A stretch of DNA of 64,000 nt. Origin: Eubacteriales bacterium. Its GTDB lineage: Bacteria > Bacillota > Clostridia > Oscillospirales > Oscillospiraceae. A model generated the notes under the pieces. It did not search any database and had not been told where the DNA came from. It saw only the letters and a list, made by a program, of their open reading frames with translations. Position numbers and translations under genes: made by a program. Of this stretch, positions 32,171-40,908 are shown piece after piece (position 1 is the stretch's first letter; every line of letters starts with the position of its first letter). The stretch covers positions 1-64,000 of the forward strand of contig JAUNJE010000008.1 of the NCBI GenBank assembly GCA_030533415.1, in the 5' to 3' direction.

Positions 32171-32997
32171 CCGTCCACCTCCTCTTTGCGCTTTTTTCCT
32201 TCCTCCAGCAGGGCCACCAGCGTGTCCATGTCCTTTGCGGCAATGGCTTCCCGGTAGGCCTTCAGGCTGTCGATGTAATGATCCAATTCGTAAAGGACGT
32301 TATCGCTATTGTCCAGGAACAATTCCGCCCACATCTGGGGGTTCAGCCAGGCAACCCGGGTCAGGTCCTTATAGCTGCCTGCGGAAAAGCCCTTGTGCTT
32401 CAGGGCGGTGGGGGATTTGATGAATGCGTTGCTCAGGATATGGGGCATCTGGGAGGTAAAGGCGATCATTTTGTCATGCTCTTCGGCGGTGGTAACGGAG
32501 AAGAACCCAAAATTGCAGGGTTTCAGCGCCTCCTTTGCCCGGTCCAGCATCTGCATATCGTCGTATACAGGGGGCACCAGCACCATGGGGGCGCCCTCAA
32601 ACAGGTCTGCCCGGCTGTACTTGAACCCGGAGAACTGGGAGCCTGCCATGGGATGGCCGCCGATGAAGGTAAAGCCGTATTGCTCCGCCAAGGGGAAGCA
32701 GCGGCGGCAAACCTCCTTTTTGATGCCGCAGCAGTCGATCACAAGGGCATGCTTGGAAACCAGGTGCGCATTGCGCTCCAGCCAGGAGGCACTGCCATCG
32801 GGATAGATGGCCAGCAGGAGAAGATCACATTGGGGGATGGTATTCTCGTCCAGCTTTCCGTGAACGGCACCCGCCAGCATGGCGAAGGAGAGCATAGTTT
32901 CGTTTCTCTGAATGGCGTAGACGGTATGTCCTTCCAGGGCGTAAGCCCGGGCAAGGGAGCCGCCGATCAGGCCAAGCCCTAAAATACCGACCTTCAT
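32167..32997 (-). CDS. tyrA: Prephenate dehydrogenase
   Basis: Commits prephenate to tyrosine. The 276 residues start with the nucleotide-binding GILGLGLIGGSLARAYA and include GGHPMAGSQFSG and HDKMIAFTSQMPHILS. There is no C-terminal ACT domain, unlike many Firmicute TyrA proteins, so tyrosine control may act through the attenuator instead. It overlaps aroF by four bases. Confidence 0.94.
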   Translation of the reverse strand: MKVGILGLGLIGGSLARAYALEGHTVYAIQRNETMLSFAMLAGAVHGKLDENTIPQCDLLLLAIYPDGSASWLERNAHLVSKHALVIDCCGIKKEVCRRCFPLAEQYGFTFIGGHPMAGSQFSGFKYSRADLFEGAPMVLVPPVYDDMQMLDRAKEALKPCNFGFFSVTTAEEHDKMIAFTSQMPHILSNAFIKSPTALKHKGFSAGSYKDLTRVAWLNPQMWAELFLDNSDNVLYELDHYIDSLKAYREAIAAKDMDTLVALLEEGKKRKEEVDG

Positions 32998-33995
32998 GCG
33001 ATGACCTCACGAATCTGCCGGACCTTATGGCTGACCTCGTCGAACTGGGCCGGGGTCAGGGACTGGGCACCGTCACACAGGGCACAGGCGGGATTGTTGT
33101 GCACTTCGATCATAATGCCATCAGCGCCTGCCGCAGTCGCGGCGTAAGCCATGGGAGCCACCAGATTTGCCTTGCCGGTGGCGTGGCTGGGGTCTACCAC
33201 AACGGGCAGATGGGTCAGGTTGTGCAGTACGGTGACGGCGGACAGGTCCAGGGTGTTCCGGGTAGCGGTCTCGAAGGTCCGGATGCCCCGCTCACAGAGA
33301 ATGATCCGCTCGTTGCCCTCGCTCATGATGTATTCGGCGCTCATCAGCAGCTCCTGAATGGTGTTGGCAAGGCCGCGCTTCAGCAGAATGGGCTTGTCGG
33401 TTTTGCCCAATTCCTTCAGCAGGTCGAAGTTCTGCATATTTCTGGCACCCACCTGGATGATGTCCACGTCGGCGAACAGATCCAGTGTGGAGATATTCAT
33501 GATCTCGGTAACGATGGGCAGGCCGGTGGCCTTCTTTGCCTCCAGCAGCAGCCGGATACCCTCGCCCTTCATGCCCTGGAAGGCATAGGGGGAGGTGCGG
33601 GGCTTGAAGGCGCCGCCCCGCAGAATGCCGGCACCGGATGCCTTGACAGCCGTTGCAACCTCAATGATCTGCTCCTCGGATTCCACGGAGCAGGGGCCGG
33701 CGATCATGGTAAAATACCCGCCGCCGATTTTGGCGCCGCCCGCTTCGATGATGGTGTCTTTGGGATGGAACTTCCGGTTGGCCTGCTTGAAGGGCTCTGA
33801 GACCCGTTTTACGGTCTCCACCATTTCCAGGCTTTTCAGCAGTTCCATATCCACCCGGCTGGTATCGCCGATCAGGCCCAAAACAGTGACCTCAGCGCCC
33901 TCGGAAATGTGGACATCCAGGTTCATATTTTTGAGCCAGTCGACCAAATGCTGCATTTGGTCGGGGGTGGTTCCGTGTTTGAGGATTGCGATCAT
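32994..33995 (-). CDS. aroF: 3-deoxy-7-phosphoheptulonate synthase (DAHP synthase)
   Basis: First step of the shikimate pathway. The 333 residues have an N-terminal ferredoxin-like domain (1-70), the regulatory extension found in Thermotoga-type enzymes, then the barrel with [24 protein letters not shown] and DPSHATGK. It is the first structural gene after the attenuator. AGGAG lies nine bases before the ATG. Feedback by tyrosine or phenylalanine through the N-terminal domain is likely. Confidence 0.96.
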   Translation of the reverse strand: MIAILKHGTTPDQMQHLVDWLKNMNLDVHISEGAEVTVLGLIGDTSRVDMELLKSLEMVETVKRVSEPFKQANRKFHPKDTIIEAGGAKIGGGYFTMIAGPCSVESEEQIIEVATAVKASGAGILRGGAFKPRTSPYAFQGMKGEGIRLLLEAKKATGLPIVTEIMNISTLDLFADVDIIQVGARNMQNFDLLKELGKTDKPILLKRGLANTIQELLMSAEYIMSEGNERIILCERGIRTFETATRNTLDLSAVTVLHNLTHLPVVVDPSHATGKANLVAPMAYAATAAGADGIMIEVHNNPACALCDGAQSLTPAQFDEVSHKVRQIREVIA

Positions 33996-34008
33996 AGTAA
34001 AACATCTC

Positions 34009-34047
34009 CTAACAAAAATAACGCCGCACGTGCAATTCGTGCGGCGT
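34009..34047 (-). terminator. Attenuator terminator of the aro operon
   Basis: On the minus strand ACGCCGCACG, seven-base loop, CGTGCGGCGT, then TTATTTTTGTT, ending 14 bases before the aroF start. Placed after a Tyr/Phe-rich leader peptide, it is the expected stop signal when aromatic tRNAs are charged. Confidence 0.85.
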
Positions 34048-34098
34048 CTTAAAATACTCTTTTAAGCTCCTGATAATTTACTGCAACACAAATTGCTA

Positions 34099-34167
34099 TT
34101 ACTTTTTTGGGGTAAAAAAGTAATAGTAGCTAAAGTAAAAGTAAGTTGCAGCGTTGATAGAAGCCAT
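34099..34167 (-). CDS. Tyr/Phe-rich leader peptide of the aro operon
   Basis: A 22-residue peptide beginning MASINAATYFYFSYYYFF, followed by TPKK and a stop. Nine of eleven consecutive internal codons are Tyr or Phe. GGAGG lies ten bases before the ATG. The codons for YYYFF and the stop sit in a hairpin (CTATTACTTTTTT pairs with AAAAAAGTAATAG), so ribosome stalling at these codons would change the fold and spare transcription from the terminator downstream. This is the classic attenuator design, here for the complete Phe/Tyr pathway. Confidence 0.88.
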   Translation of the reverse strand: MASINAATYFYFSYYYFFTPKK

Positions 34168-34201
34168 GGGATTGTTGCCTCCAAGTCTGGTAGCTGTGGA
34201 C

Positions 34202-34230
34202 ATTATACCACGGTGGGTGGAAGATTGCAA
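34202..34230 (-). promoter_or_regulatory. Promoter of the aro operon
   Basis: On the minus strand: TTGCAA, 17 bases, TGGTATAAT (extended -10). The leader peptide starts about 30 bases after the expected first base. Confidence 0.8.
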
Positions 34231-34247
34231 GGGGAAATTCGCAAAAT

Positions 34248-35021
34248 TCAAATTATTTTTGCAAGGGCATCCAAAATTCGGCCCACATCCGCAGCGGTTT
34301 GTCCGGGCGATGTAAACATGTGGGAAAACAAGGCGTTCAGGTTTTCCTCAAAGCCTTCGGGAAGCAGGGAACAGGTTTCCCTGCACAGCGTCATCAGCCG
34401 TTTTTCGCCGGGATGGGTTTGCGCATTCAGGGCAAAGAGCAGGTCGAAATAGGATTCCAGGAACGCGGAAACACGGTGGTTGACACTGACCAGGTCGCCC
34501 CGCTTTACCGCTTTTTGAATCTGCACTTCATAGGCGGGCATGGCGGAGCGCAGCAGCTTCCAATTCCGGTCGATTATGTTTTGTTTCAGTCCGGCGGGAT
34601 AGGGGACATCAAAACGCTGCTTTGCGGCGGCCAGGCGGCCGTTTTCATCATAGAGGATTTTGCAGGTGCGCAGGTTGTGCCACATGCAGGTGGTATAGCC
34701 ATTGCGGCCGTGGCAGCCCTCCACCACGTCAGCCACATCTGCGGTGAAGCTGTCCAGATCCCGGTAGAGAATGTCCATATCGATGCCGTTTTTCAGCGTG
34801 CAGTTGTCCTCATACTCCCAGAAATGGTTGCCGATTTCCATATAGGAGCAGTATTTCAAAAGAATTTCCCGGCGTACTGTCTCAGAAACCGGGGCGGTGC
34901 AGTAAAGATAAATATCGTAATCCGATTTTTCGTCGTAATGGCTGCCCGCCCGGGAGCCGCCAAGGGCAATAGCCTCCACCTGGGGAAGGGCGGAAAGCTC
35001 AGAAAACAGTGCGTCAATCAT
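34248..35021 (-). CDS. Nucleotidyltransferase domain protein (DUF4037-like)
   Basis: A 257-residue protein with the polymerase-beta-type motif GGSRAGSHYDEKSDYDIYLY at residues 21-40 and a third acidic position in GIDMDILY. The C-terminal part is helical. Family members may modify small molecules or tRNA; the substrate here is unknown. AGAGGAA precedes the ATG. It lies directly upstream of the aro promoter but is not part of that operon. Confidence 0.8.
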   Translation of the reverse strand: MIDALFSELSALPQVEAIALGGSRAGSHYDEKSDYDIYLYCTAPVSETVRREILLKYCSYMEIGNHFWEYEDNCTLKNGIDMDILYRDLDSFTADVADVVEGCHGRNGYTTCMWHNLRTCKILYDENGRLAAAKQRFDVPYPAGLKQNIIDRNWKLLRSAMPAYEVQIQKAVKRGDLVSVNHRVSAFLESYFDLLFALNAQTHPGEKRLMTLCRETCSLLPEGFEENLNALFSHMFTSPGQTAADVGRILDALAKII

Positions 35022-35116
35022 GGAAATTCCTCTTTTCTTTGAGTTTGGATTTTGGGGAAACCGGAGGATATCTTAAAAGGGGAGATACATGCCCCAAAGT
35101 GTACAGGGGTTCGGAT

Positions 35117-35713
35117 TTACCGGGAATACAGAAAGAGCCAAAGAAAATCCGACAAAAAAGGCTGTAAAAAAAGCATAACGGCAAAGGTTGCACCGCAGAC
35201 CACATATACTTCCTTTGTTTTCCACCCCGGCGTAATTCCCGGCGCCAGCCACAGAAGAATCCGGGCAGCGCACCAGCCAAGAAAGGTTCCGAAGGTATTG
35301 GTCATCAAATCGTTCACATCCGTAGCCCGAAAGGTAAAAATCTGCAAAACCTCGATCAGCAGGGAGGTGCAGAAGCCGAATAAGACTGTCCAATAGAGTT
35401 TTTTGAAATTCTTCCAGAATACCGGCAGGAAAAAGCCCAGCGGCATGAAAAGCAGCACATTCAAGAAGCTGTTCTTAAAGTCGGAGAACATATACGCAAA
35501 GGGGGTAAGATTGATGTTTGGCTGAAACCGGATGTATGTGACATCGGGAAGTCCCACCACGGAATCCACCGCGGAAAGATAAACGGCAAAAATAAAGTAG
35601 CAGACCGTCTTTGTCCAATCGCGAAAACAGTGCCGGTTCAGTATAAGAAACACGGGAACCAGCACAATGGCAGCAATCGCGGCCTCCAAGCACATCGAAA
35701 TGACTCTATGCAA
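35117..35713 (-). CDS. VanZ family protein
   Basis: A 198-residue membrane protein with about five helices and the VanZ pattern NVLLFMPLGFFLPVF ... SLLIEVLQIF ... RATDVNDLMTNTFGTFLGW. VanZ gives low-level teicoplanin resistance in enterococci, but stand-alone homologues are common and their role is unclear. The start is a TTG at 35713 with GGGGG upstream; an ATG 18 bases later is possible. No other van genes are present. Confidence 0.85.
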   Translation of the reverse strand: MHRVISMCLEAAIAAIVLVPVFLILNRHCFRDWTKTVCYFIFAVYLSAVDSVVGLPDVTYIRFQPNINLTPFAYMFSDFKNSFLNVLLFMPLGFFLPVFWKNFKKLYWTVLFGFCTSLLIEVLQIFTFRATDVNDLMTNTFGTFLGWCAARILLWLAPGITPGWKTKEVYVVCGATFAVMLFLQPFLSDFLWLFLYSR

Positions 35714-35729
35714 TTCAAAACCCCCAAAA

Positions 35730-36281
35730 TCAAAGGACCGGCTTGGCGAACAGTACGGCCAGTACGCAACAGCACGCGTTCAGGGCAAAGCGGGAATCGG
35801 TGCGGATATTTGCGGGCTGCTGGCAGTACTCCCGGTGGTAGCTGTGAATGGCCTCCATGATGGTACGGGCGGTCTGGGGATTCACCTGGGGATCATCCTG
35901 CAGGTATTGCAGGAAATGGTCCTGCAGAGCCGCTTCGTATTCCCGGTGGTCGCTGAGATTGGTAGGGAAGGTATCGTTATGGGCATAGGTGAAGGCGTCT
36001 GCGGTATAGTGAATCAGCTTGCCCAGTGTATAGTAATCAAAAAGATTCAGATGGTCTTTCTTTTCCAGCCGCCAGGAGATGCGGCGCATAAAGCGCCGGG
36101 CGTTGCGGTAATTGTGTCCCCGGAGCCACTGGCACCGGAAGGAGCCTTTTAAGTATGTAACGGGATTCCGGTCCGGCTCTACGCAGCCGATCAGAAAGGC
36201 CCTTACATAGCGCTCCGGAACACCGGCCATGAAGCGGTCCGCCAGGTATTTGCCAAGATAGCGGTGGCTTTTTCCACGCAT
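35730..36281 (-). CDS. Zinc-dependent phospholipase C-like protein
   Basis: A 183-residue protein resembling the zinc phospholipase C / S1-P1 nuclease fold. Histidines and acidic residues occur in SHRYLGKYLADRF, LIHYTADAFTYAHND and LQDHFLQYL. No signal peptide is visible, so secretion is doubtful. The start at ATG 36281 is preferred to longer options because GGAAAGGGG precedes it. It lies 16 bases upstream of vanZ and may be co-transcribed. Confidence 0.75.
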   Translation of the reverse strand: MRGKSHRYLGKYLADRFMAGVPERYVRAFLIGCVEPDRNPVTYLKGSFRCQWLRGHNYRNARRFMRRISWRLEKKDHLNLFDYYTLGKLIHYTADAFTYAHNDTFPTNLSDHREYEAALQDHFLQYLQDDPQVNPQTARTIMEAIHSYHREYCQQPANIRTDSRFALNACCCVLAVLFAKPVL

Positions 36282-36427
36282 GAGGTTGCCCCTTTCCAAA
36301 ATGATTAGGGTAATGATAGCACATTTGTGAACAAAATGTGTGAACGAAGAACGAAATTGGAGATAGTAATAATTGGACTGCCGCACTGTGCGGTTCCTTT
36401 GTGGGAAATCACAAATACCGGCAACGG

Positions 36428-36455
36428 AAGCGGCCCCGGAGATCCGGAGCCGCTT
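36428..36455. terminator. Hairpin downstream of the kinase gene
   Basis: AAGCGGC and CCGG pair with CCGG and GCCGCTT, six bases past the kinase stop. It lacks a clear T run, so it is a weak terminator call. Confidence 0.5.
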
Positions 36456-36460
36456 GAAGT

Positions 36461-39370
36461 TTATTCGGTAATGCTGAAATCAATTACGGTGACTAAGGCA
36501 CCGTTAAAATAAATGCTCAGAGAGTAGCTTCCGGACGCGGTGGGGGCGGTGGGAAGATCCAATTCACCATAGTGGTAATCACCGGCGTACCAGATATCCT
36601 TCCAGTTGTCCTCCGCCTGAGACAGAAGCGTGGGGAGTACGTTGCCATGGCCGTCCCGGATGACATAGAGGATATCCAGTTCTTCTCCGGGGAGGTAGAA
36701 GTTAGCGGTGCCGTGCAGGACGATGGAGATCTTGCCGCCGGAGGCAAACTGGTCAGTAAAGGCATCCTCACCGAGGCTGTCAAAGGTCCAGTTCGCATTG
36801 TCCGGGGTTTTCACCAGATGTCCGGTGATCTCCTCCGAAGTCAGGCCGTTTCCTTCAAAGCTCTCCGCTTCGGGACAGGCATAGCTCTGGACGTTGCTGA
36901 AAATGGAAGTGGCGTCCGCTGCCTGAATGGTGAACTGATATGTGGCGCCGGGGACCTTGGGAGCGATCACAGCGGAAGGATCGTCGCATTTGACAACATT
37001 CTGGCTGTCGCTTCCATCGACGGTGTACATCAGCAGCCAGCCGCCGGAAGGCGTGCTGCCCGTATGCTCCCAGCTGACCTTCAGACTGCCGGTTTCGGAA
37101 TCATCCACCTGAAAAGCCGTGATGTTGATGGGATTGGCGGTGATGCTGGTGCGGGCCGGCTGGGTCATACCGGAAGCCGTCACCTCAACGGTGTAGCTGA
37201 CGGTGGGATCAATTCCGGAGAGATAGACCTCCGTATTGTTGACGGTCAGCTGCTTCTCATAGCCGCTGTCGCTGTAACAGCGGACGTTCCAGCTCTCCAC
37301 CACAATATCGCCGGGGGCATTCCAGCGGATGGTCATGTCGCTGCCGCCGGTGGAGGTGATGGTCAGGTTCTGGGCCAGAATCAGCCGGGAGGCCATGTAG
37401 TCAAGGGAGGTTTTCCCGCTGAGGGACAGTTCCTCTCCCGCCTCCAGAGTGAAGGTATAGACTTTGCCGACAGACAGGCCGCTGACGGAAACGGAGTGGC
37501 CGGTAAAGCTCTGCCGTTTTTCCTCTTCTCCATCGGCGGTGTAGACCAGGACCCACTCCTCCGGTTCGTCCCCATCGGCGGTAAAGTTCAGCATGACGCT
37601 GCCGTCCTCGGCGCCGGTGATGGCGGAGAAGGTGACGATGCTGGTGGTGGTGTCGGTGGTGAAAATGTCGGAGGTCTGGCCTACCAGCTTGTGGAAGCCC
37701 TCAATCTGAAGCCGCACCGTGTACATGGTGTTGGGCAGCAGGTCGGCAAAGACCGCCTTGCCGTCCACCACGTCCTGGGTCATGACGTTGCCGTAGTTAT
37801 CGGAGCAGGTGACGCTCAGCAGGGCTTCGTCTACCTCGGTATCGACAGTGACGGACAGTTGGCTCCGGTCGCCGCTGATGGTAATGCTGTTGATAGACTG
37901 CAGGTACATGTTCTGGTAGAACCAGAATCCGCCCCAGCCGATGGCCGCCAGGATCAGAAGGAAAATAATGGTGGAAAGGAATTTCTTGGCCTTGCGCTTA
38001 CCGTCTGGAGAGACGAACTTCTTTTCCTTTCTCTTTTTTTTCTTGGCTTTTTTGTCCGGTTCTTCCTCCATGACCGGGTCCACGGGAATGTCGGAATCGT
38101 CCAGTTCCTCCGAATCCTCCATGATAAAGGCGAAGGGATCGGGGGGATCGGGAATTTCCGGCAGCACCACGCCTTCCGGGGGCTGATGCGCCAGCAGGTC
38201 GTCGGCTTTGGCCATGATCCGGGAAAGCTCGTCAGACATTTCATGGGGCTGCAGTGTGTCGGCATCGGCTTCCCCGGGAACCGTCTCATCCTCCTGCGGG
38301 GCCGTTTCATCCGGAGGCGCCGGAGCGGCGGTTTCCCCGGCGGCATCATCTGCGGAAGGCTCCCCGCTTTCCGCAGGCGGGATGGGAACAGGGACGGTAC
38401 CGGTATCACCGGCCTCCGCTTTCTTCTGGAAGTATACCACATCCTCGGGATCCACCTCAAGCGGAGTGTGGGGCGTGATGGGAACATCGTTGACGGTGTT
38501 TCGCTGCATGTAATCCACCAGGGCGTGGCCCATTTCCTTTGGGTCGCTCCAGCGCTGCTCCGGGTCGGGATGGATGGCCTTCATGATGATTTCCGCCAGC
38601 TCGTAATCGGCGTTGATGGGCGGGGGAAGGGGTTCCTCCGGTGCCTTGTCCCGGAAGGGAAGCTGGCCGTCGTTGTAAAGCTGATAGAGGATCATGCCCA
38701 CCGCATAGGTATCGGCCGTCAGATTCAGGGTAGCCATGGGATCGTGCAGCTCCGGCGGGGTGTAGGGGCTTCGGAATTTGCCGGGCAGGGCCGTATATTT
38801 CAGAGCATCCAGCTCCACAAAGCCCAAGTCACTGATACGGTATTCCTTTTTCTCCGATATAAAAATGTTGGCCGGCTTCAGGTCCACATACAGCGCGCCG
38901 GCGTTGCGGCATACGGTCAGGGCGGAGCAAAGGTCCAGGCCCAGATTAACGGCCTCCAGATGGGTCACCGGATTGCGGCGGACATATTTGTCCAGGGAAC
39001 GCTTATAGCTGCTGACCAGATAGACCTGATACCCCAGCCGGCGTTTGGTGATAGGCTCCATTTGCCACCCCTCGTAGGGGAGAAAGCCTTCCAGCCGGGA
39101 CAGCTGCTTCAAAAGCTCCGCTTCCTTCATAACGCCTTCGCCAACTTCCCGGAAGTAGTCCATGGCGTCAGCGGGGTCCTTATAAGCCCCCGCAAGCAGC
39201 AGGGCGTCCATTTGAACCTGGGAGGCAGGGATGGAAATGATCTTGACTATGTATTTCTTATCGGAATGTTCCTTTATTGCGGGACAGCAGCAGACGCCGT
39301 CGTGCTCGCTCATGGGATTGCCCATGGCGAACCCGTCCAGCAAAGGAGAGATGAGTTTGGGGTCTGACAA
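36461..39370 (-). CDS. Transmembrane Ser/Thr kinase-like protein with extracellular repeats
   Basis: A 969-residue protein. Residues 20-295 are a eukaryotic-type kinase domain: Lys43 (IVKII), catalytic loop YVDLKPANIFI with Asp163 and Asn168, and DLG with Asp181 in place of DFG. The HRD histidine is Tyr, but the ATP and metal residues are present, so it may be active. An acidic, Pro-rich linker (310-440) leads to a Lys-rich stretch and one membrane helix (464-486). Outside are several fibronectin-III-like or beta-sandwich repeats and no PASTA domains. The start is TTG with AAAGGAGG upstream. It is divergent from a zinc-ribbon membrane protein. Confidence 0.85.
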   Translation of the reverse strand: MSDPKLISPLLDGFAMGNPMSEHDGVCCCPAIKEHSDKKYIVKIISIPASQVQMDALLLAGAYKDPADAMDYFREVGEGVMKEAELLKQLSRLEGFLPYEGWQMEPITKRRLGYQVYLVSSYKRSLDKYVRRNPVTHLEAVNLGLDLCSALTVCRNAGALYVDLKPANIFISEKKEYRISDLGFVELDALKYTALPGKFRSPYTPPELHDPMATLNLTADTYAVGMILYQLYNDGQLPFRDKAPEEPLPPPINADYELAEIIMKAIHPDPEQRWSDPKEMGHALVDYMQRNTVNDVPITPHTPLEVDPEDVVYFQKKAEAGDTGTVPVPIPPAESGEPSADDAAGETAAPAPPDETAPQEDETVPGEADADTLQPHEMSDELSRIMAKADDLLAHQPPEGVVLPEIPDPPDPFAFIMEDSEELDDSDIPVDPVMEEEPDKKAKKKKRKEKKFVSPDGKRKAKKFLSTIIFLLILAAIGWGGFWFYQNMYLQSINSITISGDRSQLSVTVDTEVDEALLSVTCSDNYGNVMTQDVVDGKAVFADLLPNTMYTVRLQIEGFHKLVGQTSDIFTTDTTTSIVTFSAITGAEDGSVMLNFTADGDEPEEWVLVYTADGEEEKRQSFTGHSVSVSGLSVGKVYTFTLEAGEELSLSGKTSLDYMASRLILAQNLTITSTGGSDMTIRWNAPGDIVVESWNVRCYSDSGYEKQLTVNNTEVYLSGIDPTVSYTVEVTASGMTQPARTSITANPINITAFQVDDSETGSLKVSWEHTGSTPSGGWLLMYTVDGSDSQNVVKCDDPSAVIAPKVPGATYQFTIQAADATSIFSNVQSYACPEAESFEGNGLTSEEITGHLVKTPDNANWTFDSLGEDAFTDQFASGGKISIVLHGTANFYLPGEELDILYVIRDGHGNVLPTLLSQAEDNWKDIWYAGDYHYGELDLPTAPTASGSYSLSIYFNGALVTVIDFSITE

Positions 39371-39398
39371 AAAAGATCGCCTCCTTTAACACTTATAT

Positions 39399-39427
39399 AT
39401 CATAAAATAAAAAGACAAAAAATGCAA
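39399..39427 (-). promoter_or_regulatory. Promoter of the kinase gene
   Basis: On the minus strand: TTGCAT, 17 bases, TATGAT. Confidence 0.65.
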
Positions 39428-39438
39428 CACTTTTGTAG

Positions 39439-39467
39439 TTGTATTATTTGGAATCGCGTGATATAAT
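39439..39467 (+). promoter_or_regulatory. Promoter of the zinc-ribbon/Big2 gene
   Basis: TTGTAT, 17 bases, TATAAT. It lies 12 bases from the divergent kinase promoter, so a shared regulator is plausible. Confidence 0.75.
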
Positions 39468-39514
39468 GTCACATTATATGATACAATACAGATATCCGGA
39501 TTGGAGGTATCATC

Positions 39515-40525
39515 ATGGGAAAGATAATTTGTGACATTTGCGGAACAACTTACCAGGACACGGCGGATTGCTGTCCCATCTGTGGATGTTCCCGGGATGC
39601 CGCAGCGACACTGTTGGGAGATGATCTGCTGCTGGAGGATATCCTTGAGGAACCGAAGGTCAAGGGCGGACGCTTTTCTTCCAGGAAGAAAAAGGAGATC
39701 TTTGACTACGACGAGGTAAATGCCGACCTGGATGAGGAGCCTGTGGAGGAGGAAGAAAATCCTTATGAGGGGGAAGAACCCTATGAGGAGGCCCCACAGC
39801 ACAACACCGTGGCGGTGATTCTGCTGACGGTTTTGATCTCAGTGCTGCTGATTGCTGCGGCGTTCCTGTTTGTGCGTTACTACCTGCCGAATATGCGGAC
39901 TCAGGAAACGGTGCCTGCCACCGTCCCCCAGCTGCAGGAAACCGTCAGCGCGGCCACGGAGCCGGCCATTCCCTGCCAGAGCCTGGTGCTGACCAGCGGG
40001 ACGGCCGAGCTGAGCAAAGAGGGCCAGTATTTCCTGCTGAATGTCATTGCTTTGCCGGAAAACACTACGGACAAGATCGTATTCACTTCCGCGGATGAAA
40101 GCATCGCCACCGTTACGGAGGATGGCAGGATCACCGCCATCGCGGAAGGGGAAACGGTGATCTATATCACCTGCGGCAATCAACAGTACACCTGCCCGGT
40201 GGTCTGCCGCTTCGAAGAGGAGACATTGCCGCCTACGGAAGCCACTGTCCCGGAAGAGCAGGCGGAGGAAACCACCGCAGCCACTACGGCTCCGGATGTA
40301 ACGCTGAAGCTGAAGCAGACGGACTTTAAGCTTGGCGTTTATTATGAACACCAGCTGCTTCTGGATTGCGACCTGGAGCAGAATCAGGTGGAATGGAGTT
40401 CGGAGCATCCTTATATCGCGTCGGTGGACGAAAACGGCGTTGTCAAGGCATTGAAGGCCGGTACGACCTCCATCACCGCGAAGTACGGCGACCAGGAAGT
40501 GCAGTGCATCGTCCGCTGCGGCTGA
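39515..40525 (+). CDS. Zinc-ribbon membrane protein with Big2 domains
   Basis: A 336-residue protein. An N-terminal zinc ribbon (CDICGTTYQDTADCCPICGC) and acidic segment face the cytoplasm, one membrane helix spans roughly residues 93-116, and two Ig-like Big2 domains (AIAEGETVIYITCG and ALKAGTTSITAKYG are their typical strands) lie outside, joined by a Thr/Glu-rich linker. GGAGG precedes the ATG. It shares its layout (inner sensing part, one helix, outer beta domains) and its upstream region with the divergent kinase, which suggests a common pathway. Confidence 0.82.
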   Translation: MGKIICDICGTTYQDTADCCPICGCSRDAAATLLGDDLLLEDILEEPKVKGGRFSSRKKKEIFDYDEVNADLDEEPVEEEENPYEGEEPYEEAPQHNTVAVILLTVLISVLLIAAAFLFVRYYLPNMRTQETVPATVPQLQETVSAATEPAIPCQSLVLTSGTAELSKEGQYFLLNVIALPENTTDKIVFTSADESIATVTEDGRITAIAEGETVIYITCGNQQYTCPVVCRFEEETLPPTEATVPEEQAEETTAATTAPDVTLKLKQTDFKLGVYYEHQLLLDCDLEQNQVEWSSEHPYIASVDENGVVKALKAGTTSITAKYGDQEVQCIVRCG

Positions 40526-40537
40526 CAGGAATAGAAG

Positions 40538-40567
40538 AAGCGGCAGCTCATGGCAGAGCTGCCGCTT
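40538..40567. terminator. Bidirectional terminator
   Basis: AAGCGGCAGCTC/GAGCTGCCGCTT around a six-base loop, between the converging Big2 and DUF378 genes. Confidence 0.75.
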
Positions 40568-40572
40568 GTCGC

Positions 40573-40776
40573 TTATTCGCCTTCAATGACGGATTTCCTG
40601 CGAAACAGGAAGGAAATGCACCAAAGTCCCGCAAGACCTACGATGGTGTAGATCAGGCGGCTGAACAGGGAACCGGCACCGCCGAACAGCCAGGCCACCA
40701 GGTCAAACTGGAAGATGCCGATTAGGCCCCAGTTGATACAGCCGATAATGGACAGGATCAAAGCAATGGTATCCAT
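40573..40776 (-). CDS. DUF378 small membrane protein
   Basis: A 67-residue protein with two membrane helices and the DUF378 pattern IIGCINWGLIGIFQFDLV ... RLIYTIVGLAGLW. The function of the family is unknown. GGAGG lies before the ATG. It stands alone on its strand. Confidence 0.88.
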   Translation of the reverse strand: MDTIALILSIIGCINWGLIGIFQFDLVAWLFGGAGSLFSRLIYTIVGLAGLWCISFLFRRKSVIEGE

Positions 40777-40848
40777 CTATAATTACCTCCATTCAAGTTC
40801 CGGATAGGAATAGGATGTGCACGTTTTTCAATTTTATCAGGATACGGA

Positions 40849-40877
40849 TTGCAAAATAACGCTTTGTTCGTTATAAT
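40849..40877 (+). promoter_or_regulatory. Promoter of ispE
   Basis: TTGCAA, 17 bases, TATAAT, about 30 bases before the ATG. Confidence 0.75.
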
Positions 40878-40908
40878 GCTCTCATTGGATTAAAGGAAGG
40901 TATTGTTT

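Noticed and set aside
35117..35713. Glycopeptide resistance cluster
   Set aside because: Only a VanZ homologue is present, with no vanA/B, vanH, vanX or two-component system. Single VanZ genes are ordinary.
36572..39367. A 931-codon open frame on the plus strand
   Set aside because: Antisense shadow of the kinase gene; low-complexity composition, no ribosome-binding site or domain.
36461..39370. PASTA-type PrkC/Stk kinase
   Set aside because: No PASTA domain is visible outside the membrane; the repeats look like fibronectin-III or similar beta sandwiches.
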